From Clostridium facile (GTDB lineage Bacteria; Bacillota; Clostridia; Oscillospirales; Ruminococcaceae): a stretch of 64,000 nucleotides of DNA. The number at the start of each line of letters is the position of its first letter. Positions within the stretch are counted from its first letter, which is position 1. Positions 9,639 to 18,556 of the stretch are shown here, piece by piece. The notes below the pieces were generated by a model that was given only the letters and a program-made list of their open reading frames with translations, was not told where the DNA came from and ran no database searches. A program made the position numbers and the translations under genes. Where the stretch lies: NCBI RefSeq assembly GCF_014297275.1, contig NZ_JACOQK010000001.1:1-64000 (forward strand), given 5' to 3'.

Positions 9639-9678
9639 TATTTGATAACTAGTTAATCTCATTTCACTTTCTTTCAGT

Positions 9679-9712
9679 AAAAAGGGCAGCATATTTTGCT
9701 GCCCTTTTTACT
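9679..9712 (+). terminator. Rho-independent terminator after the EF-G-like gene
   Basis: A 13-bp stem (AAAAAGGGCAGCA with its complement) is followed by a T-rich tail. Confidence 0.9.
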
Positions 9713-9820
9713 TGATTACATCAAGAAAAATTTTTCTTTTTATTCCATCTGTGCATAAAATAGAACGATTATTTCATATGTATGGTAGTAAAGAAAATAA
9801 TTTCATACGGGGGTGAAATG

Positions 9821-10285
9821 ATGTTTGTAGTTTCCGTTCGGACATCCAAAAAGAAAGTGCTAGCGGTTTGCTGCGTCATTGTAATAATTGCTATTTTAGC
9901 AGTGATTATCGCGTTAGGACGGAATGTAGAGCCAGTTTCTGCCTCCGTACCAGGGGGGACAAATGAAGAGAGGGTAGCATATCTCAATTCGTTGGGATGG
10001 GAAGTACAGCAAGAACCAATTTCGACCAAAGAGGTTATTATTCCAAATGAATTTGATCAAGTGTTTGAATTATACAATGCTGTACAAAAACAGCAGGGAT
10101 TTGACCTTGCTCCATATAAGGGGAAAACCTGCCAGCAGTTTTGCTATCAAGTAACCAATTATGAAGCAGATTCGACGGTGCAAGCAACCTTGTTGGTTTG
10201 CGATGGTATTATTATAGGTGGCGATTTATCTTCTACAAGAGAAGGTGGCTTCACACAGCCTTTATTGAAAAAAGGGGATAGTTGA
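9821..10285 (+). CDS. DUF4830-type membrane-anchored protein of unknown function
   Basis: A protein of about 154 residues. The N-terminus has one hydrophobic segment (about residues 8-31: VLAVCCVIVIIAILAVIIAL), so it is probably anchored with an extracytoplasmic domain. That domain contains RVAYLNSLGWEV, EVIIPNEFDQVFELYN and QGFDLAPYKGK, the pattern I associate with DUF4830. The function is unknown. The start is one of two adjacent ATGs (9818, 9821) after a GGGGGTGA site; 9821 gives the better spacing. The gene ends just before a strong hairpin that covers the ribosome site of the next gene, so expression of the two may be linked. Confidence 0.7.
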   Translation: MFVVSVRTSKKKVLAVCCVIVIIAILAVIIALGRNVEPVSASVPGGTNEERVAYLNSLGWEVQQEPISTKEVIIPNEFDQVFELYNAVQKQQGFDLAPYKGKTCQQFCYQVTNYEADSTVQATLLVCDGIIIGGDLSSTREGGFTQPLLKKGDS

Positions 10286-10289
10286 CGGA

Positions 10290-10329
10290 TTCCCCTCCTA
10301 TAGGCTACAATAGACCTATAGGAGGGGAT
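10290..10329 (+). promoter_or_regulatory. Perfect 15-bp hairpin burying the ribosome-binding site of the pseudouridine synthase
   Basis: The left arm is ATCCCCTCCTATAGG (10290-10304), the loop is 10 bases and the right arm is its exact complement (10315-10329). The Shine-Dalgarno AGGAGGGG (10320-10327) lies wholly in the right arm. There is no T run, so it is not a standard terminator. It would block translation initiation unless opened, for example by ribosomes finishing the upstream gene at 10285. Confidence 0.7.
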
Positions 10330-10335
10330 TTCATT

Positions 10336-11061
10336 TTGAAAATGCGAATTGATAAGTTTTTATCGAACCAAGGGATTGCCAGCAGAAAAGAATCCAAATC
10401 TTTTTTGAAAGCAGGACGAGTTTCTGTAAATGGGATACCAGTGTTAAAAGGGGATATTAAGATTGACCCACAAGTAGACCGGATTGAAATAGATGGAGCA
10501 TTGCAGAACTATCAAGAACATATTTATTTAATGCTAAATAAACCTAAAGGTGTTGTCAGCGCAACGGATGATACACGCCATACTACAGTATTGGATCTCG
10601 TGCCAAAAGAACTTTTCCGGCAGGGCATGTTTCCGGCAGGACGTTTGGATAAAGATACAACAGGATTTGTATTATTAACGGAAGATGGAGAGTTTGCCCA
10701 TAATATATTGTCTCCTCGCCACCACGTGCCAAAAACCTATCATGCGGTAATTGACCAACCAATTGCAGAATTAGAAATCAAACAGCTGGAAAATGGAATA
10801 GTATTAAAAGATGGTACACAATGTATGAAGGCAAAGTTCACAGTGATTTTTCCAGGAGAGACGCCAACATTAGAAGTAATCATCCAAGAAGGGCGTTACC
10901 ATCAAATTAAACGGATGTTTGGCGCTGTTGGAAAAAAAGTTTTGGAACTGAAAAGAATAAAGATTGGAGGTTTAGCGTTAGATCCAAATTTACCAGAAGG
11001 GCAATGTCGAGAAATATCTGTGGAAGAACTTGAAAGAATTACAAATTGTAACAGATATTAA
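10336..11061 (+). CDS. RsuA/RluB/RluE-family pseudouridine synthase
   Basis: This protein of about 241 residues converts uridine to pseudouridine in rRNA. It starts with an S4 RNA-binding domain (MRIDKFLSNQGIASRKES, about residues 3-60), followed by the catalytic domain. The motif AGRLDKDTTGFVLLTEDG carries the catalytic Asp, and GRYHQIKRMFGAVG is also family-typical. It fits 16S U516 (RsuA) or 23S (RluB-type) enzymes; the target base cannot be told from sequence. TTG at 10336 has an 8-base spacing from AGGAGGGG; the ATG at 10342 is the alternative. The ribosome site lies in a 15-bp hairpin. Confidence 0.88.
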   Translation: MKMRIDKFLSNQGIASRKESKSFLKAGRVSVNGIPVLKGDIKIDPQVDRIEIDGALQNYQEHIYLMLNKPKGVVSATDDTRHTTVLDLVPKELFRQGMFPAGRLDKDTTGFVLLTEDGEFAHNILSPRHHVPKTYHAVIDQPIAELEIKQLENGIVLKDGTQCMKAKFTVIFPGETPTLEVIIQEGRYHQIKRMFGAVGKKVLELKRIKIGGLALDPNLPEGQCREISVEELERITNCNRY

Positions 11062-11124
11062 AATAAAATTGTAAATATTTTTTAAAATAAAAGATATCCA
11101 AATACAATTCAAATTACGAAGCGT

Positions 11125-11172
11125 GTACCTTTTTCTTGTTTTCTGAAAATAAGAAAAAGGTGCATTTTTTTT
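11125..11172 (+). terminator. Rho-independent terminator after the pseudouridine synthase
   Basis: ACCTTTTTCTT pairs with AAGAAAAAGGT and is followed by eight T residues after GCA. Confidence 0.85.
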
Positions 11173-11300
11173 GGCGAAATTAGATAAATGAGTTACCAAA
11201 AAAATAGGTGATAATCTCTTGTTTTTTTGGTATCTATAGCGTTTATACCAAAAAAACTGCTTAAAATATAAATTTGATAGACAAAAGACACATCAAATAG

Positions 11301-11329
11301 TTGACAAATCGTCGAAAACGTGGTATTAT
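11301..11329 (+). promoter_or_regulatory. Sigma-A promoter upstream of the PucR/CdaR-type regulator
   Basis: TTGACA (11301-11306), a 17-base spacer and TATTAT (11324-11329). The implied transcript has a leader of ~335 bases before the start codon at 11673. I see no recognised riboswitch in that leader. Confidence 0.65.
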
Positions 11330-11672
11330 GTGACTGTTACACAGATTTGTTAATAAAAATTTGATGATATTGACAAGATGAGTAGAAAAAAACATTCAAA
11401 TAATACGAAAAAAATAGCTTGTTTTTGCTGTTTTGTATGATAAGATGCTAGTATCAGATAAAACACAATAACTGACAAATTTTAGCGCAACATAAAAATT
11501 CTATTTTTTTCCTCATGTCATTTCATATTTTCTTAACAATAGAAGCTGCAGAATATGTTACAATTTGTAATAGTTTGATGCTATACCAATTGTAATAAAA
11601 TTGTAGCTGTCGTTTGGGCAAAACTATTTTTACCATCCAACAGAGATCATTTTAAAACAAAGGAGAATACTT

Positions 11673-12758
11673 ATGTCAAATCGGCTTTTCCAGGGTGTAG
11701 TTCATCAAATGAGAGATACAATTGACCGGGTGATTGGTGTAGTAGATGATTCTGCTACCATTATTGCTTGTAGTGAGTTGTCTAAAATTGGAACATACAA
11801 TGAGTTTATCTCATTAGACCTTGCGGATTCTCATGAGGTATTTGTACGTGATGGATTTACTTACAAACCATTTGGTTCCGCAATGAAGCCAGAGTATGCT
11901 GTGTTTGTAGAAGGGGTAGATGAAACAGCCTCTAAATACACACAAATTTTGGCGATTACCCTTTCCAGTATCAAACAATACTACGATGAAAAGTATGACC
12001 GCAATAATTTTATTAAAAATGTAGTACTGGATAATATTTTACCAGGGGATATTTATATTAAAGCACGTGAACTTCACTTTAATACAGATGTTAGCCGTGT
12101 TGCATTATTAATCCGTATTTTATCTTCGAATGATGTGTCTGCGTACGATGTCATTCAAAACCTGTTCCCGGATAAGCAAAAAGATTTTGTATTTAATATC
12201 AGCGAAAATGATATTGTATTAATTAAAGAAATCCGTAGCGGCATTGACTCAAAAGACCTGGAAAAATTGGCCCGTTCTATTGTTGATACGTTAAGTGGCG
12301 AATTTTATACCCGTGCCACAGTAGGGATTGGTACTGCTGTTGTTGGGGTAAAAGATTTGGCCCGTTCTTTTAAAGAAGCTCAGGTTGCTTTGGAAGTTGG
12401 AAAAGTTTTTGATACCGACAAAGTAATTGTAAGCTATGATAATTTGGGTATTGCGCGTTTAATTTACCAATTGCCAACAACTTTGTGTGAAACCTTTTTA
12501 AGAGAGGTATTTAAACGCGGTTCGATTGAATCTTTGGATCAAGAAACTTTGTTTACGATCCAAAAATTCTTTGAAAATAACCTGAATGTATCTGAAACAT
12601 CCCGTAAATTATTTGTACACCGTAACACATTAGTATATCGCCTTGAAAAAATTAAAAAATTGACAGGTCTTGACCTTCGGGAATTTGATCATGCAATTGT
12701 CTTTAAAATTGCTCTGATGGTAAAGAAATACTTGATTTCTAACCCAGCTAAACTGTAA
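11673..12758 (+). CDS. PucR/CdaR-type transcriptional regulator
   Basis: A 361-residue protein. The C-terminal ~60 residues hold the PucR-type helix-turn-helix, with LNVSETSRKLFVHRNTLVYR and the following KIKKLTGLDL (about residues 300-340). The middle (about 150-280) resembles the GGDEF-like domain of CdaR/PucR proteins. The N-terminal ~120 residues (GVVDDSATIIACSELSKIG) look like a small sensor domain. The family activates sugar-diacid, purine or other catabolic genes, but here the neighbour is the cell-division ftsEX operon, so the target is open. The ATG has an AAAGGAG site. It has a long leader. Confidence 0.85.
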   Translation: MSNRLFQGVVHQMRDTIDRVIGVVDDSATIIACSELSKIGTYNEFISLDLADSHEVFVRDGFTYKPFGSAMKPEYAVFVEGVDETASKYTQILAITLSSIKQYYDEKYDRNNFIKNVVLDNILPGDIYIKARELHFNTDVSRVALLIRILSSNDVSAYDVIQNLFPDKQKDFVFNISENDIVLIKEIRSGIDSKDLEKLARSIVDTLSGEFYTRATVGIGTAVVGVKDLARSFKEAQVALEVGKVFDTDKVIVSYDNLGIARLIYQLPTTLCETFLREVFKRGSIESLDQETLFTIQKFFENNLNVSETSRKLFVHRNTLVYRLEKIKKLTGLDLREFDHAIVFKIALMVKKYLISNPAKL

Positions 12759-12811
12759 AACAAATGAGCAGGATAGCGTTTGTTTTCCTGTTTTGATGTG
12801 ATACTACCAGC

Positions 12812-12856
12812 AAAGCAGAATTGCGCCATTTTTTAGAATGGTGGATTTTGCTTTGT
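12812..12856 (+). other. Imperfect stem-loop between the regulator and ftsE
   Basis: AAAGCA pairs with TGCTTT and CCATT with AATGG in a nested, bulged hairpin. The tail (GTTCCATTTT) is only weakly T-rich, so terminator function is uncertain. Confidence 0.35.
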
Positions 12857-12922
12857 TCCATTTTATAAGGGAAAGAGACATCCTGTCAATTGATTTGTAT
12901 TGTGAGAGAAGGAGTATTTTTC

Positions 12923-13603
12923 ATGATAGAATTGCAAGATGTCTATTTTGAATATTCAAATGGAAATCCTGCTTTAAATGGCATCAACTTAAACATAGAT
13001 AAAGGTGAATTTGTGTTTGTAGTTGGTCATTCCGGAGCAGGAAAAAGTTCCTTACTAAAGTTGCTGACAAGGGAAAATGTAGCAACATCGGGAAAAGTAG
13101 TTGTAAATGGTTATGATTTAAGTGCATTAACAAAAAAACAAGTGCCATATTTTCGCCGTTCGCTGGGGATGGTATTCCAGGATTTCCGGTTGATTCCTAA
13201 TATGACAGTGTTTGACAATGTAGCGTTTGTGCTGCGTGTTACCAACCACTCGAACCGTTACATCCGTAAAAGGGTACCTTATGTGCTGAACCTAGTGGAT
13301 TTGGCAGATAAAATGAAATCTTACCCAAATGAATTATCTGGTGGGGAACAACAAAGGGTAGCAATTGCTCGTGCTTTGGCAAGCGATCCTCCGTTTATTA
13401 TAGCGGACGAGCCCACTGGTAATGTTGACCCAGGGCTTTCTTTGCAAATTGTAGAATTGTTAATGGATATTAATAAATATTGTGGCACTACCATTATGAT
13501 GGTAACCCACGAACATGAATTAGTGCGTCATTTTGGCGGTCGGGTAGTAAGCATTGAAGATGGTCAGATTGCCTTCGATGAATTCATAGGAGGTAACGAA
13601 TGA
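12923..13603 (+). CDS. ftsE: Cell-division ABC transporter ATP-binding protein FtsE
   Basis: This 226-residue ABC ATPase has Walker A GHSGAGKSS (about residues 36-44), Q-loop MVFQDFRLIPNMTVFDNVAF, signature LSGGEQQRVAIARAL (about 139-153), Walker B FIIADEPTGNVDP and the H-loop VTHE. The RLIPNxTVFDNVA segment is characteristic of FtsE. FtsE pairs with the membrane protein FtsX and couples ATP hydrolysis to activation of peptidoglycan hydrolases at the septum or lateral wall. The ATG at 12923 has an AAGGAG site at 8 bases; an upstream in-frame start lacks one. It overlaps ftsX by 4 bases (ATGA), so the two are translationally coupled. Confidence 0.95.
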   Translation: MIELQDVYFEYSNGNPALNGINLNIDKGEFVFVVGHSGAGKSSLLKLLTRENVATSGKVVVNGYDLSALTKKQVPYFRRSLGMVFQDFRLIPNMTVFDNVAFVLRVTNHSNRYIRKRVPYVLNLVDLADKMKSYPNELSGGEQQRVAIARALASDPPFIIADEPTGNVDPGLSLQIVELLMDINKYCGTTIMMVTHEHELVRHFGGRVVSIEDGQIAFDEFIGGNE

Positions 13604-14502
13604 GAGGAAGCAGTATTAAATATTTAGCCAAAGAAGGCATCCGAAATGTATGGATTAACCGTTTGATGTCTTTCGCTTCCATTGGTGTGCTAACCGCTTG
13701 TTTAATGCTGGTTGGACTAGCTGTACTACTTACAGCAAATATGGACAGTATGATTGGATTTGTGGAAGAACAAAGTACCATCGAAATCTTTTTAAAAGAT
13801 GATGCTACTCAAGAAGATGTCGATCAGCTAACAAATGAGTTGGATAGCCTTGAGTTTGTGGAAAGTACTACATATATATCAAAAGAACAGGCGCTTCGGG
13901 ATTACGCGGACCGCTTGAACAATAAAGAGTTATATGACAGCATTGTAAATGATAATTTTTTGCCAGCCTCTTTAAGGGTTTCGGTTTCTGATTTAACTCA
14001 TATGGAGGATATTACGAAACTGGCAGAACAATCTCCTGCATATGACAGCTATAAAATTCCTACTAATGTTGCCAAAACAATTACCGATTTAAAACAAACA
14101 GTTACCTGGTTTGGAGTAGTGATCGTTGCTGCTCTGGTAGTTGTATCGCTGGTGATTATTTCAAATACCATCCGTGCCACTGTTTTTGCCAGAAGAAAAG
14201 AGATTGGCATTATGAAGCAGGTGGGTGCAACCAACAACTTTATTCGGGTTCCATTTTTATTTGAAGGGATCTGTTTAGGGATTGTTTCCGCTATTGTTGC
14301 ATTCCTGCTAATTTGGGGCGGTTATGAAGCAATTATCCATATTATAAAGGATAACTCATCAGCATTTTTACAATCTATGTATGATAGCATTATTCCATTT
14401 GGTAATATTGGTTGGAAAATTGCCATTGCGTTTTTCCTTGCAGGTTGTGCAACAGGCGCATTGGGCAGTGTTATTAGTTTGCGTACCCACTTAAAAGTAT
14501 AG
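13600..14502 (+). CDS. ftsX: Cell-division ABC transporter permease FtsX
   Basis: This 300-residue membrane protein has the FtsX layout. There is one N-terminal transmembrane segment (about residues 22-46), a large extracellular loop (about 50-165: EIFLKDDATQEDVDQL, FVESTTYISKEQAL, LPASLRVSV), then three transmembrane segments from about 170 onward. The conserved RRKEIGIMKQVGATNNFIRVPF segment sits between the second and third. FtsX transmits the FtsE ATPase cycle to extracellular PcsB/CwlO-type hydrolases; two coiled-coil M23 proteins follow directly and are the likely partners. Confidence 0.95.
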   Translation: MRGSSIKYLAKEGIRNVWINRLMSFASIGVLTACLMLVGLAVLLTANMDSMIGFVEEQSTIEIFLKDDATQEDVDQLTNELDSLEFVESTTYISKEQALRDYADRLNNKELYDSIVNDNFLPASLRVSVSDLTHMEDITKLAEQSPAYDSYKIPTNVAKTITDLKQTVTWFGVVIVAALVVVSLVIISNTIRATVFARRKEIGIMKQVGATNNFIRVPFLFEGICLGIVSAIVAFLLIWGGYEAIIHIIKDNSSAFLQSMYDSIIPFGNIGWKIAIAFFLAGCATGALGSVISLRTHLKV

Positions 14503-14523
14503 TTGTTTGAGAGGAGAAGTGAC

Positions 14524-15843
14524 ATGAAAAAACACCGTTTAACAAAATTTATTTCTCTAGCACTGGCAGTTACAATGTCAGCGTGTATATTACCAACTTC
14601 TGTTTTTGCAAAAACGGATCAAAGCACAATTGATGATTTAAATCGGAAGCTGGCGTATTTGGGGGATGACCAAGTAAATACCAGCGAATACCAAGCCGCT
14701 TTAGATCAAAAAATATCCTTGCTTCAACAAGAAATTGATGATGCTCAGGCAAAAGAAGACGCCAAAAATGCAGATATTACAGCAAAAGAAGTTGAAATTG
14801 GTAAAATCAACGATCAGGTTTTACAAACCCAAACGGAAATTGATCAATTAAATGCTGAGATTGAACAGAAAGAACAGGAGAAGCAGAAAACGATTGATCA
14901 GCTAAAGGAGAGAATGATTGCTGATTATAAAACAGGACAAACTTCTTCCTTAGATTTGCTGTTAAGTGCCAGTGATTTTGGTGAATTTATGGCAGGTATG
15001 GAGTACATACAACGGATTGCTAAACATGATAAAGAATTAACCGATACATTGGAACAACAAGTAAATGAAATTCAGGGGAGCAAGCAGGAAAGGGAAACAA
15101 AACTTTCTAGCTTACAAACCCAAAAATCCGATATGGAAACAAAGTTGACGGAAGCACAAAATGAACGAGACGAAATTACTGCTATCCGTGCGAACAAACA
15201 GGCTAAACAGGATGAGTTAAATTCCGATAAACAGAAAAGTATAAAGCATAGCAATGAAGTGCAGCAGCAAATCCAAGAGACACGTGAGGAGCTGGAAGAT
15301 GCGACACAAGCAATCTTAGAGGCCCAAAAAGAAGCAGAAAAAAATAATAATGCCAATAATTCCAACAATAGTAGTGGGAATACGGATACAAATGGAAATA
15401 CAGGGAATACTGGAAGCAACAACAGTGGTTCTGTAAGTTCTAGTGGTTATATGTGGCCAATTCCAGGTAGAGCAATGGGAGACGGTTATGGTCCGCGTGA
15501 TTATGGTTCTGGATATCATTGGGGCATTGATATCCCAGCACCATATGGAACTGATATCCGGGCGGCAAAATCTGGGACAGTTATTGTTTCTATGATGGGT
15601 TATTCTGGAAGCGGATTTGGCGGCTATGGAAATGTAGTTGTCATTCAGCATGATGATGGATATCTCACCTTATATGCGCACGCTTCTTCCCGTTTAGTAT
15701 CAGTAGGACAGAGAGTAGAACAAGGACAGGTTATTGCAAAAGTTGGATCTACAGGGGATTCTACAGGAAACCACTTACACTTTGAAGTCCGCGATCGGAA
15801 TGCAAACAAATTAAATCCGTTAAATTTTGTATCCCCATCCTAA
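14524..15843 (+). CDS. Secreted coiled-coil M23 peptidoglycan endopeptidase (first of two)
   Basis: A protein of about 439 residues with a signal peptide (about 1-30, cleavage near SVFAK), a long coiled coil (about 35-265) and a Ser/Asn/Gly linker (about 275-305). The C-terminal M23/LytM domain carries the zinc ligands HWGID (about 331) and HLHFEVRD (about 417). The coiled coil contains LKERMIADYKTGQTSSLDLLLSASDF, shared with its downstream paralogue; this architecture matches EnvC and FtsEX-controlled hydrolases. It probably cleaves peptide cross-links when activated by FtsEX. The ATG at 14524 follows GAGGAG and starts 21 bases after the ftsX stop. Confidence 0.92.
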   Translation: MKKHRLTKFISLALAVTMSACILPTSVFAKTDQSTIDDLNRKLAYLGDDQVNTSEYQAALDQKISLLQQEIDDAQAKEDAKNADITAKEVEIGKINDQVLQTQTEIDQLNAEIEQKEQEKQKTIDQLKERMIADYKTGQTSSLDLLLSASDFGEFMAGMEYIQRIAKHDKELTDTLEQQVNEIQGSKQERETKLSSLQTQKSDMETKLTEAQNERDEITAIRANKQAKQDELNSDKQKSIKHSNEVQQQIQETREELEDATQAILEAQKEAEKNNNANNSNNSSGNTDTNGNTGNTGSNNSGSVSSSGYMWPIPGRAMGDGYGPRDYGSGYHWGIDIPAPYGTDIRAAKSGTVIVSMMGYSGSGFGGYGNVVVIQHDDGYLTLYAHASSRLVSVGQRVEQGQVIAKVGSTGDSTGNHLHFEVRDRNANKLNPLNFVSPS

Positions 15844-15952
15844 TAAAATATGGCTGCCATTCTGTTTTGCGCTTGGCAGTCATTGTTCTACCATCAAAAT
15901 GGAAGGTCAAAAGATATAGAATAAAAGGCAATGATCAAGGAGGAATTACAAT

Positions 15953-17224
15953 ATGAAAAAACGTCATTTGACAAAGCTGCTTGCGATTGTTTTAGCAGCT
16001 ACTATGTCAGTTGGTGTTTTACCGATTACTGTTTCTGCAACAAGTTCTTTGGATCAGGTTCAAAACAAAAAACAGCAGTTAGCAGAAAAGTTAGATAATT
16101 TGCAGGGAAAAAATAAAGAGTCTGCTGAATACCAGGCTGCTTTGGATGAGCAAATTGTTGTCATGCAGCAAGAGATTGATATCTATCAATCCCAAGAAGA
16201 CAATTTGAACTCAGAAATTTCAGCAAAAGAAGCTCAAATTAGTCAATTAAATTCTCAGCTATTGGATACTCAGAGAGAAGTTGATGAAAAAAATGCTGAG
16301 ATTGAGCAGAAGGAACAGGAAAAACAGAAAACAATCGATCAATTAAAAGAAAGAATGGTTGCGGACTATAAAGCAGGACAAACTACTACTTTGGATTTAC
16401 TGTTGACTGCCGATGATTTTGGTGAATTTATGGCAAGTATGGAATATATCAAACGTATTGCCAAACATGACCAGGATTTAATTGAAACTTTAACTCAACA
16501 AGTAGAGGAGATTAATCAGAATAAAAAAGAAGTAGAAACAAAATTATCAGAATTGGAAACACAAAAATCTGATTTAGAAGCTCAGTTGGATGAAGTACGT
16601 ATCCAATATGATGAAGCATCTTCTGTCCGTGCGAGCAAAGAAGCGGCTCAGGCTGATTTAAACGCAAAAAAACAGCAAAGCATTCAATACCAAGGGGATA
16701 TTCAACAAGAAATCCAAGAAATAGAAGAACAATATGAAAATGCTGGTCAACCCAATGGAACCAACCAAATAGAAACTGGAACAATCAGTGGCAGTGGTTA
16801 TATGTGGCCAGTTCCTGGCAGAGCTATGGGAGATGGATATGGTTCTCGTGTATTGAACGGGAAAGTGGTAAATCATTGGGGTATAGATATTCCAGCTCCA
16901 CTTGGTACCAATATTTGCGCTGCTAAAAGTGGTACCGTTGTAGTAAGTTTAGATGAAGAGTTCAATAAACAAGGATCAGGATATGGTGGATATGGTAGTG
17001 TTGTTGTTATTCAACATGACGACGGCTATTATACTTTATATGCACATGCCTCTGCACTTTTAGCATATGAAGGCCAAAGAGTAGAACAAGGTCAGGTAAT
17101 TGCTAAAGTAGGACATTCAGGTCAGGCTTATGGAAACCATTTGCATTTTGAAGTACGGGATAGAACAAAAGAGCCTAAGACTGCAAGGAAATTAAATCCG
17201 CTTAATTTTGTTTCTCCTTCTTGA
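15953..17224 (+). CDS. Secreted coiled-coil M23 peptidoglycan endopeptidase (second, tandem paralogue)
   Basis: A 423-residue paralogue of the preceding gene with the same order: signal peptide (about 1-29), coiled coil (about 32-265), short linker and M23 domain. The zinc ligands are HWGID (about 307) and HLHFEVRD (about 396). The coiled-coil hinge region and the catalytic domain are highly similar to the first copy; the linker is shorter, the N-terminal coiled coil has diverged, and an insertion (DEEFNKQ) sits in the catalytic domain. It has its own AGGAGG site. The tandem arrangement suggests duplication followed by specialisation under FtsEX control. Confidence 0.92.
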   Translation: MKKRHLTKLLAIVLAATMSVGVLPITVSATSSLDQVQNKKQQLAEKLDNLQGKNKESAEYQAALDEQIVVMQQEIDIYQSQEDNLNSEISAKEAQISQLNSQLLDTQREVDEKNAEIEQKEQEKQKTIDQLKERMVADYKAGQTTTLDLLLTADDFGEFMASMEYIKRIAKHDQDLIETLTQQVEEINQNKKEVETKLSELETQKSDLEAQLDEVRIQYDEASSVRASKEAAQADLNAKKQQSIQYQGDIQQEIQEIEEQYENAGQPNGTNQIETGTISGSGYMWPVPGRAMGDGYGSRVLNGKVVNHWGIDIPAPLGTNICAAKSGTVVVSLDEEFNKQGSGYGGYGSVVVIQHDDGYYTLYAHASALLAYEGQRVEQGQVIAKVGHSGQAYGNHLHFEVRDRTKEPKTARKLNPLNFVSPS

Positions 17225-17296
17225 GTTTATCATAAAAAATCAGATTGAACTGTTCTCATTAATCTGCAAACCCGAAATCGGAAAGGTGTTTAAGGT

Positions 17297-18496
17297 ATGA
17301 ATAAAAAAATTTCATTAGGTGGGGCAATTGCGTTCTCAGCCATTGTTGCTGCAATTACCTTTATCATTACTTGGATTGCGTCCAGCAATGTATTTGATGG
17401 GTTAATGTCAAATGTATCTCAAAGGGATGCAATTTACCAGAAATTAGATGAAATTGATAAAACAGTACGTACCCATTATATTGGGGACTTAGATGAAACA
17501 ACCTTGCAAAACTATATTGCCCGTGGCTATGTAGCAGGCACGGGGGATGATTATGCTACTTATTATTCTGCAGAAGACCTGAAAACATTACAGCAGGATC
17601 AACAAGGTTATGTTACCGGCATTGGCATTACCGGTAGCCAAGATGAAAGCGGATATATTAAAGTATTGACGATTTATGAGGGTTCTCCTGCTAGTGCAGC
17701 TGGAATAGAATCCGGCGATTTGATTGTTGCAATTGAGGGGAACGATGTAAAAACTTCCGGTTATAGTGTAGCAATGAAACAGCTACAAGGGGAAGCAGGT
17801 ACTGTTGTAAAATTGACTGTGCGTCATAATGGACAGGATAATGAATTGGAATTAACCCGACAGAAAATGTCTATTCCTACTGTTTCTTATCGCATGATTG
17901 ACGATAAAGGATATATTAAAATATCTTCCTTTAAGGGGAACACAGTGGATCAATTTAAAACAGCGATAGAAGATTTACAGGCACAAGGAGCCCAAGGAGT
18001 GATTTTTGACCTACGGGATAACACAGGTGGTACAATTGATAGTGTAACCAAAATTTTGGATCAGATTTTGCCAGAAGGAACTTTAGGAAACTACCGTTAT
18101 AAAGATGGAAGTACAGAGGAATTAGGGTATTCTGATGCCACTAGTATTGACCTCCCAATGGTAATGATTGCAAACAATGAAACAGCCAGTGCTTCTGAGT
18201 TGTTTATTGCAGATTTAAAAGACTATGATAAAGCAAAATTGGTGGGAACAACTACATATGGTAAAGGGGTTTGCCAAACCTTATATACATTACAGGATGG
18301 GAGTGCTGTTAATATTACTTCTTGCTATTTTGACCCAGCTAAAACGGAAAACTTTAATGGCGTGGGAATCACTCCAGATTTTGAAGTAAAATTGTCCGAA
18401 GAGAGTCAAAAACTTTATGCTTCTGGTAGCCTGACAGACGAGAGTGATACTCAACTTCAAAAAGCAATTGAAGTATTAGAGACAGAAACTAAGTAG
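17297..18496 (+). CDS. S41-family C-terminal processing peptidase (CtpA/CtpB type)
   Basis: A 399-residue protein with one N-terminal transmembrane segment (about residues 8-28), a PDZ domain (about 100-190, YVTGIGITGS...GSPASAAGIESGDLIVAIEG) and an S41 protease domain. The catalytic Ser is in ETASASELF (about 297) and the catalytic Lys in YGKG about 25 residues later, the Ser-Lys dyad of tail-specific proteases. It is the last gene of the ftsEX-M23-M23 unit. ctpB also lies beside ftsEX in Bacillus, so it may process or turn over the hydrolases or their regulators; this role is inferred. Confidence 0.92.
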   Translation: MNKKISLGGAIAFSAIVAAITFIITWIASSNVFDGLMSNVSQRDAIYQKLDEIDKTVRTHYIGDLDETTLQNYIARGYVAGTGDDYATYYSAEDLKTLQQDQQGYVTGIGITGSQDESGYIKVLTIYEGSPASAAGIESGDLIVAIEGNDVKTSGYSVAMKQLQGEAGTVVKLTVRHNGQDNELELTRQKMSIPTVSYRMIDDKGYIKISSFKGNTVDQFKTAIEDLQAQGAQGVIFDLRDNTGGTIDSVTKILDQILPEGTLGNYRYKDGSTEELGYSDATSIDLPMVMIANNETASASELFIADLKDYDKAKLVGTTTYGKGVCQTLYTLQDGSAVNITSCYFDPAKTENFNGVGITPDFEVKLSEESQKLYASGSLTDESDTQLQKAIEVLETETK

Positions 18497-18520
18497 TAAA
18501 TTAAAATAACAATCATAAAA

Positions 18521-18556
18521 ATAAGTGGTACAAAATTTTGTGCCACTTATTTTTTG
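18521..18556 (+). terminator. Rho-independent terminator of the ftsEX operon
   Basis: ATAAGTGGTACA and the near-complement TGTGCCACTTAT form a stem followed by TTTTT. Confidence 0.85.

Noticed and set aside
10286..10335. Hairpin at 10290-10329 as a plain terminator
   Set aside because: No T run follows, and the 3' arm coincides exactly with the ribosome site of the next gene, so a translational role is more likely.
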